Shown here: positions 1-6,288 of the stretch, piece after piece
How positions within the stretch are numbered: position 1 is the first letter of the stretch
Layout of the letters: each line of letters begins with the position of its first letter
From: Oscillospiraceae bacterium
GTDB lineage: Bacteria > Bacillota > Clostridia > Oscillospirales > Oscillospiraceae
Direction: 5' to 3'
Assembly (NCBI GenBank): GCA_031282225.1
Contig: JAITEC010000145.1
Coordinates: 1-6,380 of the forward strand
Length of the DNA stretch: 6,380 nucleotides
Position numbers and translations under genes: made by a program
Notes under the pieces: model-generated
The model's database searches: none
What the model was told of the DNA's origin: nothing
What the model saw: the letters and a program-made list of their open reading frames with translations, nothing else

Positions 1-88
1 ATTTCGCATTTTCCGGGGATTCAGTCCCCGGAAAATGCTCTCTGCGAGCGTCACAACGCGAGAACTAAGCCTTCGTATCTCGTTTGTT
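1..88. repeat. Terminal direct repeat, left copy
   Basis: This stretch is identical to the last 88 bases of the window. It contains a 14-bp perfect hairpin (6-38) and ends inside a second hairpin (80-110). I see no coding sequence in it. Because identity runs to both window ends, its true borders in the genome cannot be seen. It is either the overlap of a circular contig or a dispersed intergenic repeat at which assembly stopped; the second is favoured by the chromosomal gene content. Confidence 0.93.
6..38. repeat. Perfect 14-bp hairpin inside the left terminal repeat
   Basis: The arm GCATTTTCCGGGGA (6-19) is the exact reverse complement of TCCCCGGAAAATGC (25-38), with a 5-base loop TTCAG. 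Neither side has a clean run of T directly after the stem, so it is not a textbook Rho-independent terminator. It could be a transcript-end or mRNA-stability hairpin, or the core of a small palindromic repeat family. The same hairpin recurs at 6298-6330. Confidence 0.85.
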
Positions 89-110
89 ACGGCGCAGTCG
101 TGACAAACGA
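80..110. repeat. Second hairpin at the edge of the left repeat
   Basis: TCGTTTGTTAC (80-90) pairs with GTGACAAACGA (100-110) over 11 positions, one of them a G-U pair, around a 9-base loop. The 88-bp terminal repeat stops within its left arm. A real repeat unit is unlikely to end in the middle of a stem, so the genomic repeat probably reaches at least to about 110. Confidence 0.6.
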
Positions 111-124
111 AATGATTCCGCACG

Positions 125-154
125 CACACGCCTTGCCAAATGCGGCGGCGTGTG
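125..154. promoter_or_regulatory. Operator-like dyad flanking the -35 element
   Basis: CACACGCC (125-132) is the exact reverse complement of GGCGTGTG (147-154). The arms are 14 bp apart, about 22 bp centre to centre, or roughly two helical turns. The left arm abuts the -35 box and the right arm abuts the -10. A dimeric regulator bound here would block RNA polymerase. The regulator is unknown, and GC-rich DNA can give such dyads by chance. Confidence 0.4.
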
Positions 155-161
155 TTATCAT
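133..161 (+). promoter_or_regulatory. Predicted housekeeping-sigma promoter of the methyltransferase-transporter unit
   Basis: The -35 element is TTGCCA (133-138) and the -10 element is TATCAT (156-161), with an ideal 17-bp spacer. A TG one base upstream of the -10 (153-154) gives an extended -10. Transcription should start near 168, leaving a leader of about 50 bases before the GTG start at 217. No canonical AT-rich Fur box is visible here. Confidence 0.6.
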
Positions 162-202
162 ATGCGGGCGCCGCAAAACAAGGGCGGCGAGTATACGGAA
201 CT

Positions 203-209
203 AGGAAGG
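203..209 (+). promoter_or_regulatory. Ribosome binding site that sets the methyltransferase start
   Basis: AGGAAGG lies 7 bases upstream of the GTG at 217, which is good spacing. The next in-frame ATG (223) would be 13 bases away, so the GTG start is preferred. Confidence 0.6.
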
Positions 210-216
210 TTGCGTT

Positions 217-1128
217 GTGCGGATGGCGCCCGATGGCACGAAGCGGGACGCAGGCGGCGCAGGGTCTCGTTTTTATGGGGATGGCGCCGACCTGCAGTAT
301 TTCAAGGGACTATGGGAAAAACGCAGCGAGAGCCCCGTGCAGCACTCCCCGGAGGTTTGGGACAGCCGCGCGGGCGAGTGGATAGGCAGGCTCGGGGATC
401 GCGGCAGCGGCGCGCACATGCGCGGCAGGGCGAGCTCCGCCGCCGCTTTTCTCCGCAGCAGGGGGCTTCTCGGCGGGAACGACACAGTTATTGATGTCGG
501 CTGCGGCCCGGGGCTCTTTGTCGCGGAATTCGCCCACACCGCAAAGCATGTGACGGGTCTGGATTTTTCCGCGCGGTTCATCGACTACGCGCGTAAATAC
601 GCGGAGGTGCTCGGCGTGAAAAACGTCGATTTTCGTCAATGCGACTTCAACGAACTGGATGTCGGCGAGGCCGGGCTTGCCGGCGCCTACGACCTCGTGT
701 TTACGTCGATAACGCCGGCGGCCTCCGGCAAAGGCTGCCTGGATAAGCTCATGCGGATGAGCCGAAAGTGGTGCTACAACGCCTCGTTTGTACACGCAGA
801 AGACGACCTGGCCGAGCGCGTGTCGCGCGACGTGTTCGGCCACGAACTCGTGTCCCGCTGGGACGGCAGGGGCTTTTACGCGCTGCTCAACCTCCTGTGG
901 CTTTCGGGCTACTACCCCGAGACCAGCTACTACGACGAGACACGCGACGAAACTGCGGCGCCCGTGCCGTCGGATGCCGCAGGGCTCGCCTCCCGCTGCG
1001 GGTACGAAGACAGCGGCAGCGCGCTGCGCGTGTTGCGGTATCTCGACGCGACGGGCGAGACCAGGCGGCGCAGCCGATTTCGATATGGGGTGATCATGTG
1101 GGACGTAACGCGCCGCGACAAGCGCTGA
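217..1128 (+). CDS. Class I SAM-dependent methyltransferase
   Basis: This 303-residue cytosolic protein has a Rossmann-fold methyltransferase domain in its first two thirds. Motif I is VIDVGCGPGLF (91-101), the SAM-binding glycine loop. The second strand ends in the acidic residue of VTGLDFS (112-118), which should contact the SAM ribose. QCDFNEL (141-147) fits the adenine-contacting region, and YDLVFTS (158-164) fits the motif IV strand. The N-terminal FKGLWEKRSESPVQHS and the C-terminal GRGFYALLNLLWLSGYYPETSYY resemble clostridial methyltransferases that I recall next to FecCD-type importers; that association is from memory. The substrate is unknown; it may be the imported chelate or chelator, but nothing here proves it. 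The gene overlaps the permease gene by 31 bases, implying coupled translation. GTG 217 was chosen for its RBS; ATG 223 is the alternative. Confidence 0.88.
   Translation: MRMAPDGTKRDAGGAGSRFYGDGADLQYFKGLWEKRSESPVQHSPEVWDSRAGEWIGRLGDRGSGAHMRGRASSAAAFLRSRGLLGGNDTVIDVGCGPGLFVAEFAHTAKHVTGLDFSARFIDYARKYAEVLGVKNVDFRQCDFNELDVGEAGLAGAYDLVFTSITPAASGKGCLDKLMRMSRKWCYNASFVHAEDDLAERVSRDVFGHELVSRWDGRGFYALLNLLWLSGYYPETSYYDETRDETAAPVPSDAAGLASRCGYEDSGSALRVLRYLDATGETRRRSRFRYGVIMWDVTRRDKR
1087..1092 (+). promoter_or_regulatory. Ribosome binding site that sets the permease start
   Basis: GGGGTG lies 5 bases upstream of the GTG at 1098, inside the end of the methyltransferase gene. The open frame extends far upstream only as a shadow of the methyltransferase gene. 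The next in-frame GTG (1164) would fall inside the first membrane helix, so 1098 is the most credible start. Confidence 0.6.
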
Positions 1129-2171
1129 CCGACGCGCGCGGAAAACACAGATATACGCTCACCGTGATATTCCTGTTCACGCTCGTAATCGCCGGAATAC
1201 TTGTCTCATTGACCATCGGTAGGTACCCCATGAGCCCTGCCCAGGTATTCTCGGCGCTGCGCGCTCGCGCGGCGGAGTTCCTGCGGCTGCCGATCCCCAG
1301 CGCCGGCGCCGCGCTGACGGATCAGATGCGCGCGCTTTTCTTCAACGCTCGCCTGCCGCGCATCTTGCTCTCGTGCCTTGTCGGCTGCTGCCTTTCCGCG
1401 GCGGGCGCGTCGTATCAAGGCGTGTTCCAAAACCCCATGGCGTCGCCCGACATACTCGGCGCGTCATCCGGTGCGGCAGTGGGCGCCGCGCTGGCAATAC
1501 TGCTGGAACTGGATGCCCGCATGGTCATGCTGTTCGCCTTCGGCACGAGTCTGATGACCATAGCGGCCGTCATGCTCATATCCGGCGCCGCGCAGGGCAA
1601 CCGGCTGCTGCGAATCGTGCTGGCGGGCATAATGGCATCTTCGCTGTGCAACGCCGGCACGTCGTTTATTAAGCTCGTGGCGGATCCCAACAACATCCTC
1701 CCCGAGATATCGTATTGGCTCATGGGCTCGCTCGCCAAGACAAGGCCCGACGCCTTGGCGTTCGCGGCGGTACCGATGGCGCTGGGTCTTGCGCCGCTCC
1801 TGATGCTGCGCTGGAGGATCAATATCCTCACGCTGTCCGACGAGGAGGCGCGCACACTGGGTGTCAATGCCGGCGCCGTGCGCGCCGCCGTCATCGTCTG
1901 CGCCACGCTGGTCACGGCGGCAAGCGTGTCCGTGTCCGGCCTCATCGGATGGGTGGGGTTGATGGCGCCGCACTTGGCACGTAAATTAGTGGGAAATAAC
2001 TACCGCCACCTGATGCCCGCGAGTATGTTGACGGGCGCGCTTTTTCTGCTGGTGGTGGACAATGTGTCGCGCAATCTGCTTCTCACGGAGATACCCATAG
2101 GGATACTGACGGCCGTTGTTGGCGCGCCGTTTTTCATCTGGCTGATCTCGCGTAAGAAGGAGTCCATATGA
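1098..2171 (+). CDS. FecCD-family iron/siderophore/cobalamin ABC transporter permease
   Basis: This integral membrane protein of 357 residues (family norm about 330-350) forms the channel of a type II ABC importer, normally as a dimer. The first helix is at about 20-40. Family hallmarks follow in order: RLPRIL (85-90), the block from Y106 to G121 containing QGVFQNP, the cytoplasmic coupling segment LSDEEARTLGVN (246-257), and GLIGWVGLMAPHLAR (281-295). Near the C-terminus come MPASMLTGALFLL and EIPIGILTAVVGAPFF. Many hydrophobic segments between these fit the roughly ten helices of the family. The GTG start lies inside the methyltransferase gene, and the stop overlaps the ATPase start (ATGA). 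Family membership is firm. Whether the ligand is a ferric siderophore, haem or a corrinoid cannot be read from the permease. Confidence 0.95.
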   Translation: MGRNAPRQALTDARGKHRYTLTVIFLFTLVIAGILVSLTIGRYPMSPAQVFSALRARAAEFLRLPIPSAGAALTDQMRALFFNARLPRILLSCLVGCCLSAAGASYQGVFQNPMASPDILGASSGAAVGAALAILLELDARMVMLFAFGTSLMTIAAVMLISGAAQGNRLLRIVLAGIMASSLCNAGTSFIKLVADPNNILPEISYWLMGSLAKTRPDALAFAAVPMALGLAPLLMLRWRINILTLSDEEARTLGVNAGAVRAAVIVCATLVTAASVSVSGLIGWVGLMAPHLARKLVGNNYRHLMPASMLTGALFLLVVDNVSRNLLLTEIPIGILTAVVGAPFFIWLISRKKESI

Positions 2172-2935
2172 GTGTCGCGGTTTGCGACCTCGCGTTTTCG
2201 TACGGGCGCCGGCCAGTGCTGCGCGGTGTAGGGTTCACGGCGGAGCGCGGAGAGCTGCTTTGCGTCTTGGGTCCCAACGGCGTCGGCAAGAGCACGCTGT
2301 TCGGCTGCATACTGGGGCTCCTCTCCCCGTCGGGCGGCGAGGTGCTGGTAGACGGCCGCCGCGTGGAAGGGATACCCGCGCGCGAGCTGGCGCGTAAGCT
2401 CGCGTACGTGCCGCAGTCTCACGCCCCCACGTTCAACTACAGCGTCTCTGACATGGTCTTAATGGGCACCACGGCGCGCGTGGGCGGAATATCGTCGCCG
2501 GGCGCGGAGCATATCAGGGCCGCCGCGCGGTCCATGGAACGCGTTGGCATATCGCACCTGGCCGAGCGCGGGTACATGCGCATAAGCGGCGGGGAGCGGC
2601 AGCTGACGCTCATAGCCCGTGCGCTGGCTCAGCGCGCCGACATAATAATCATGGACGAGCCCACCGCAAACCTCGACTACGGGAACCAACTGCGCGTCCT
2701 AAAGTGTGTAAAGGAGCTGGCGCGCGAGGGACTCGCCGTCATACAGAGCACGCACAACCCCGACCACGCCTTTTTGTTCGCCGACAAAGCGCTCGCCCTC
2801 CGCGACGGCCGCGTCGCGGCGTTCGGGCCGCCCGACGAGGCCATCACGGAGGAACTCATAGCGTCGCTGTACGGCGTGCATGTCCGCCTATGCCGCACCG
2901 AGGGCGGCGCCACGCGATGCGAACCCATAATTTGA
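2168..2935 (+). CDS. ABC transporter ATP-binding protein (FecE/BtuD/FhuC type)
   Basis: This 255-residue cytosolic ATPase powers the importer. All nucleotide-binding elements are present: Walker A GPNGVGKST (35-43), Q-loop Gln83 in YVPQ, signature ISGGERQ (139-145), Walker B IIIMDEP (159-165), D-loop TANLD (166-170) and switch His196 in STHNPDH. The signature begins ISGGE where LSGGQ is the classic form; this is common in the iron/cobalamin subfamily. Length matches the family and nothing is missing. AAGGAG (2157-2162) sits 5 bases before the ATG, and the ATG overlaps the permease stop by 4 bases, so translation is tightly coupled. No convincing terminator follows it. Confidence 0.96.
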   Translation: MSVAVCDLAFSYGRRPVLRGVGFTAERGELLCVLGPNGVGKSTLFGCILGLLSPSGGEVLVDGRRVEGIPARELARKLAYVPQSHAPTFNYSVSDMVLMGTTARVGGISSPGAEHIRAAARSMERVGISHLAERGYMRISGGERQLTLIARALAQRADIIIMDEPTANLDYGNQLRVLKCVKELAREGLAVIQSTHNPDHAFLFADKALALRDGRVAAFGPPDEAITEELIASLYGVHVRLCRTEGGATRCEPII

Positions 2936-2957
2936 ACGGTGGGGCACTCACGGAGCG

Positions 2958-3004
2958 TTTACGCAATTTTTACTGTATATTTACTTTAATCCGGAAAGAT
3001 TTAC
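2958..3004 (+). promoter_or_regulatory. Phased TTTAC repeats upstream of the binding-protein promoter
   Basis: TTTAC occurs at 2958, 2969, 2980 and 3000, so the start-to-start spacings are 11, 11 and 20 bp. These are close to whole helical turns and would place all four on one DNA face. Its reverse complement GTAAA (3073-3077) overlaps the -10 box. Direct repeats with 11-bp period are typical of OmpR/PhoB-family response regulators, so this may be an activator or repressor array. The DNA is AT-rich, so chance is possible. Confidence 0.4.
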
Positions 3005-3050
3005 TTGACGATCCATAAGTCTTGTACTATTTCGGTTTTTCAAAAACGCC

Positions 3051-3079
3051 TTGACAGCAATGGGGCAATGAAGTAAAAT
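3051..3079 (+). promoter_or_regulatory. Strong predicted promoter of the binding protein and recQ
   Basis: A perfect -35 box TTGACA (3051-3056) and the -10 box TAAAAT (3074-3079) are separated by the ideal 17 bp. Transcription should begin near 3086, about 33 bases before the ATG at 3119. The inverted repeat GTTTTTCAAAAAC lies just upstream, near 3035-3048. This promoter would let the binding protein be made in excess over the membrane components, and it should also transcribe recQ. Confidence 0.75.
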
Positions 3080-3118
3080 CCCAGTGCAGTATTTTAATTT
3101 TCGAGGTAATTTGCGGCT

Positions 3119-4189
3119 ATGAAAAAACTCAGGAGACTCGCTGCGGCGGCGTCCGTTGCCGCCGTGTTGGTGGCGTCGGCTGCGGCGTGCGGGTGGCGTG
3201 CCGCCCCTGCGGGCGGGGCGGAGGATCCCGTTGAAACGCGGATATTCACCGATTCAGCCGGGCGGGAGGTGGAACTGCCCTCAAAGATCGCCAAGGTATC
3301 GCCTTCCGGGCCCCTGGCCCAGATGTTCCTCTTGGCCATCGCGCCGGATCTTCTCGTCTCCGCAGCGTCGGAGTACTCCGAGGAATCTCTCAAATACATA
3401 CCCGACGCCGTGGAAGCCCTGCCCGTAGTAGGCCAGTTTTATGGCGCCGACAATTTGAATCTGGAGACGATAGCGTCCATAAACCCCGACATCGTAATCG
3501 ACGTAGGCGAGCCGAAAGACACGATCGCGGAGGACATGGACAGCATTGAGCAGACCACGGCCATACCCGCCGTGCACGTCACGGCCTCCCTCCGCTCCGC
3601 CCCTCAGGCGTTCCGCACGCTTGGCGTGCTGCTCGGGCGCGAGGAGAAGGGAGAGGCGCTCGCCTCATATTGCCAGAGGGCGCTCGGCCTGGCGGACGAC
3701 GCCATGGCGCGGGTCGGCGGCGACAAAGTGTCCGCGCTTTACTGCCTGGGAGACGCGGGGCTCAACGTGATAGCCAGGTCCTCGTACCACTCGGAGGTGA
3801 TAGACCTCCTTACCGATAACCTCGCCGTAGTGGACAACCCCTCATCCAAGGGGATCGGCAACGAGACCGACCTGGAGCAGATAAGCGTGTGGGACCCTGA
3901 CGTAATTGTTTTCGCCCCCGATAGCATATACGGCGACGTGCAAAGCGACGCCGTGTGGAGCAACCTGCGCGCCATACGCGGCGGCCGCTATTACGAGACG
4001 CCGTTCGGGCCTTATAACTGGATGGGCTCACCCCCGTCGATAAACCGCTACCTCGGGATGCTCTGGCTCACGAGCGCGCTGTACCCGGACTACGCCGACT
4101 ACGACCTCTACGAGGAGGTCAGGGAGTACTACGGCCTGTTCTACGGGTACGATCTGAGCCGCGACGAATTCGACGCTTTTAACGCATGA
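3119..4189 (+). CDS. Iron/siderophore/corrinoid-type ABC transporter substrate-binding lipoprotein
   Basis: This 356-residue protein starts with a basic n-region (MKKLRR) and a hydrophobic core (about 7-22). A likely lipobox ends at Cys24 (AAAC), so the mature protein should be lipid-anchored outside the membrane. A Pro/Gly/Ala-rich linker leads to a periplasmic-binding (PF01497/TroA-like) fold. It begins at RIFTDSAGREVELPSKIAKV (41-60), and IASINPDIVIDVG (118-130) is the typical segment before the interlobe helix. A second-lobe counterpart is ISVWDPDVIVFAP (255-267), and the C-terminal part has NWMGSPPSINRYLGMLWL (300-317). Alanine at -3 of the lipobox is less usual than leucine. The ATG has GAGGT (3103-3107) 11 bases upstream. 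The ligand is not identifiable by eye. It is the natural partner of the permease and ATPase encoded upstream but has its own promoter. Confidence 0.92.
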   Translation: MKKLRRLAAAASVAAVLVASAAACGWRAAPAGGAEDPVETRIFTDSAGREVELPSKIAKVSPSGPLAQMFLLAIAPDLLVSAASEYSEESLKYIPDAVEALPVVGQFYGADNLNLETIASINPDIVIDVGEPKDTIAEDMDSIEQTTAIPAVHVTASLRSAPQAFRTLGVLLGREEKGEALASYCQRALGLADDAMARVGGDKVSALYCLGDAGLNVIARSSYHSEVIDLLTDNLAVVDNPSSKGIGNETDLEQISVWDPDVIVFAPDSIYGDVQSDAVWSNLRAIRGGRYYETPFGPYNWMGSPPSINRYLGMLWLTSALYPDYADYDLYEEVREYYGLFYGYDLSRDEFDAFNA

Positions 4190-4190
4190 T

Positions 4191-6062
4191 ATGTACAAGC
4201 CGCTCGACAAACACGACGCGCTGAAAAGGTACTTCGGCCACTCGTCTTTCCGCGACGGGCAAGAGCGGCTGATCGACGCCATCCTGTCCGGCCGCGACGC
4301 TTTTGGCGTCATGCCCACGGGCGGCGGCAAGAGCATCTGCTACCAACTGCCGGCACTCATGCTCGGAGGGGTGGCGCTCGTCGTCTCCCCGTTGATCTCC
4401 CTAATGCGCGATCAGGTAATGGCCCTAAAAAACGCCGGCGTGAGCGCCGCGTTCGTGAACAGCTCGCTCAATGCGGAACAGTTCAAGGCGGTATACAGAA
4501 ATATACGCGCCGGACAATACAAGATAGTCTACGTCGCCCCCGAGCGGCTAGACGGCGAGAGCTTCGTATCTATATGTCAAAATTTGGATATATCGCTCGT
4601 GGCCATCGACGAAGCTCACTGTATCTCGCAGTGGGGGCAGGACTTCCGCCCGAGTTACCTTCGTATAACCGGCTTTCTCGAAAAGCTTTCCCGGCGGCCT
4701 GTCCTTGCGGCGTTTACGGCCACGGCCACAGCGCAGGTGCGCGGCGACATAGTGGCCATGCTGAAGCTGCGCTCCCCCCTGTGCGTCACCACGGGGTTCG
4801 ACCGGCCCAACCTCTATTTCGAGGTGCTGCGCCCCAGCCGCAAAGCGCCGTCGCTCCACGCGCTTGTAGCCCAACGCCGCGACAGGAGCGGGATCGTGTA
4901 CTGTTCCACGAGAAAGACCGTCGAAAAATTGTGCGACGCGCTGCGGTACGACGGCTTCCCGGCTACGCGGTACCACGCGGGCTTGACAGACAGGGAGCGC
5001 CTTCAAAATCAAGAGGACTTTCTGTACGACCGCGCTGCCGTCATGGTGGCGACGAACGCTTTCGGCATGGGCATCGACAAATCCAACGTCGGATATGTTA
5101 TCCACTACAATATGCCAAAGAGCCTCGAGGCGTACTACCAAGAGGCCGGCCGCGCGGGCCGCGACGGCGAAAAGGCCGATTGCATCCTTCTCTATTCCTC
5201 CGGCGATATCCAGACCGCAAAATATTTCATTGAGAATCCCGGCGAAAACGAGGATCTCACCGAAGACGAGCGCCGTGCGGTGACGCAGCGGGACTACAAG
5301 CTGCTCGACGCCATGATAGGGTACTGCAAGAGCGACGGCTGCCTGCGCGAATACATCCTCAATTACTTCGGGCAGTCGCACGGCAGGTCCTGCGGGAACT
5401 GCGGCAACTGCCGCGCCGCCTACGAGTCGCGAGACATCACCGAGCAGGCGCAGATGATCCTCTCGTGCGTAAAGCGCATCCGCGACAAGCTGGGGTACCC
5501 CGTCGGCGCAGCGCTCGTCGTCCGCACCCTCTGCGGGAGCGCGGACCGCAGGGTCATGGAACTCGGCCTTCACGGGCTGTCTACCTACGGCTTGCTGCGC
5601 GGCGCACCCAAAACGCAAGTCAGGGAGCTTGTCGAGTCCTTGGAGTCGCGTGGTTACATACGCACCGACCCCGAACACGGCGGCGTGAACTTGACTTCCG
5701 AGGCGGGGCGCGTGCTCTACGGCGGCGAAAAAGTGGAAATCTCCGTGCGCAAGGTGCCCATTTCATCCGCCGCGCCCGAAAAAAGCCGCGCAAATAGGGT
5801 CGCCGCGCCATTCGTCGACACTGAGGGCGCGGAGGGCAAACTTCTCGCGGCACTCCGCGCACTGCGCTCCAATCTCGCGCATCAAGAGAGCATCCCCGCC
5901 TATATCGTCTTCTCCAACGCCACCCTCGCCGACATGGCCGCGCGCGCCCCGCGTGACATGGCGCAGTTCCTGCAAGTCCCGGGCGTAGGCGAGGTGAAAG
6001 CCGAGCGCTACGGGCAGGCGTTTTTGGACGTAATAGCGAAATACGCAGACGCGGGCGAGTGA
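4191..6062 (+). CDS. recQ: ATP-dependent DNA helicase RecQ
   Basis: This 623-residue 3'-5' helicase (E. coli RecQ 609) acts in recombination, fork repair and suppression of illegitimate exchange. Motif 0 is FRDGQ (20-24) and Walker A is MPTGGGKS (41-48). Motif Ia is VSPLISLMRDQ (65-75). DEAHCISQWGQDFRPSY (140-156) covers the DEAH box and the aromatic-rich loop, and FTATAT (175-180) is motif III. Motif IV is GIVYCSTRKTVEKL (234-247). VATNAFGMGID (286-296) and QEAGRAGRDG (317-326) are motifs V and VI. Zinc ligands are Cys384, 401, 404 and 407, with the same spacing as in E. coli. A winged-helix RQC domain (about 412-515) and a C-terminal HRDC domain (about 548-620) follow, so the protein is complete. 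ATG 4191 is one base after the binding-protein stop. No clear Shine-Dalgarno is visible, so translation probably depends on reinitiation. Confidence 0.97.
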   Translation: MYKPLDKHDALKRYFGHSSFRDGQERLIDAILSGRDAFGVMPTGGGKSICYQLPALMLGGVALVVSPLISLMRDQVMALKNAGVSAAFVNSSLNAEQFKAVYRNIRAGQYKIVYVAPERLDGESFVSICQNLDISLVAIDEAHCISQWGQDFRPSYLRITGFLEKLSRRPVLAAFTATATAQVRGDIVAMLKLRSPLCVTTGFDRPNLYFEVLRPSRKAPSLHALVAQRRDRSGIVYCSTRKTVEKLCDALRYDGFPATRYHAGLTDRERLQNQEDFLYDRAAVMVATNAFGMGIDKSNVGYVIHYNMPKSLEAYYQEAGRAGRDGEKADCILLYSSGDIQTAKYFIENPGENEDLTEDERRAVTQRDYKLLDAMIGYCKSDGCLREYILNYFGQSHGRSCGNCGNCRAAYESRDITEQAQMILSCVKRIRDKLGYPVGAALVVRTLCGSADRRVMELGLHGLSTYGLLRGAPKTQVRELVESLESRGYIRTDPEHGGVNLTSEAGRVLYGGEKVEISVRKVPISSAAPEKSRANRVAAPFVDTEGAEGKLLAALRALRSNLAHQESIPAYIVFSNATLADMAARAPRDMAQFLQVPGVGEVKAERYGQAFLDVIAKYADAGE

Positions 6063-6087
6063 AGGCGGTCGGTACGACTCGCCCGCG
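6050..6087 (+). terminator. Hairpin spanning the recQ stop codon
   Basis: C6050 plus GCGGGCGAGT (6051-6060) pairs perfectly with ACTCGCCCGC plus G6087 (6077-6087). This is an 11-bp GC-rich stem around a 16-base loop that contains most of the recQ stop codon. No T-run follows, so it is not a classic intrinsic terminator. It may pause polymerase, protect the 3' end or assist Rho-dependent termination. Confidence 0.4.
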
Positions 6088-6173
6088 ATATAGTGCTACA
6101 AACGAGCGTGACTACACGCCGCTTGTGGCGATTTTAGAAACAATTGTTAGCCAAGGCGGATAAAACAATTTTT

Positions 6174-6194
6174 ATTTATTCTTAACGAATAAAT
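6174..6194. repeat. AT-rich hairpin
   Basis: ATTTATTC (6174-6181) and GAATAAAT (6187-6194) are exact reverse complements around the 5-base loop TTAAC. It is AT-rich and so weak as an RNA hairpin. A DNA-binding dyad or easily melted site is equally possible. Confidence 0.55.
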
Positions 6195-6225
6195 TCGTTT
6201 GCGGCCGTTTGTGCACTTTCGTCCA

Positions 6226-6252
6226 TTTCGCCGACGGCGAAAAGAATTTTTG
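6226..6252 (+). terminator. Candidate intrinsic terminator after recQ
   Basis: TTTCGCC and GGCGAAA (6226-6242) form a 7-bp stem with a GAC loop, followed by AAGAA and then a run of five T (6248-6252). The T-run begins five bases after the stem, which is late for an efficient terminator. Of the structures downstream of recQ it is the most terminator-like, but support is weak. Confidence 0.35.
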
Positions 6253-6288
6253 CGAAGGAGGGCGCCCCGTGCGACGGAGCAAAAATTG
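6246..6288. repeat. Long-range inverted repeat AATTTTTGC/GCAAAAATT
   Basis: AATTTTTGC (6246-6254) is matched by its exact reverse complement ending near 6288. About 25 GC-rich bases lie between them, including the palindrome GGGCGCCC (6261-6268). It lies immediately before the right terminal repeat and may belong to the same repeated unit. The right edge is given to within one base. Confidence 0.55.

Noticed and set aside
1..216. Cobalamin riboswitch ahead of the importer
   Set aside because: I looked for the conserved B12-box and core of the element and did not find them. The predicted leader of about 50 bases is also too short for a cobalamin aptamer.
84..494. Open frame on the + strand covering the repeat edge and promoter
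   Set aside because: Its product is Arg- and Gly-rich without recognisable motifs. It overlaps the promoter and the start of the methyltransferase gene in another frame.
768..1097. Upstream extension of the permease reading frame to an ATG at 768
   Set aside because: The extra segment translates to an Arg-rich, low-complexity product lying wholly within the methyltransferase gene. It is not part of the FecCD family, and a good RBS with GTG at 1098 explains the start.
4548..5678. Long open frame (376 codons) on the - strand inside recQ
   Set aside because: It lies entirely within a complete, motif-rich recQ on the other strand. Its translation shows no recognisable domain. Long antisense open frames are common opposite GC-rich genes.
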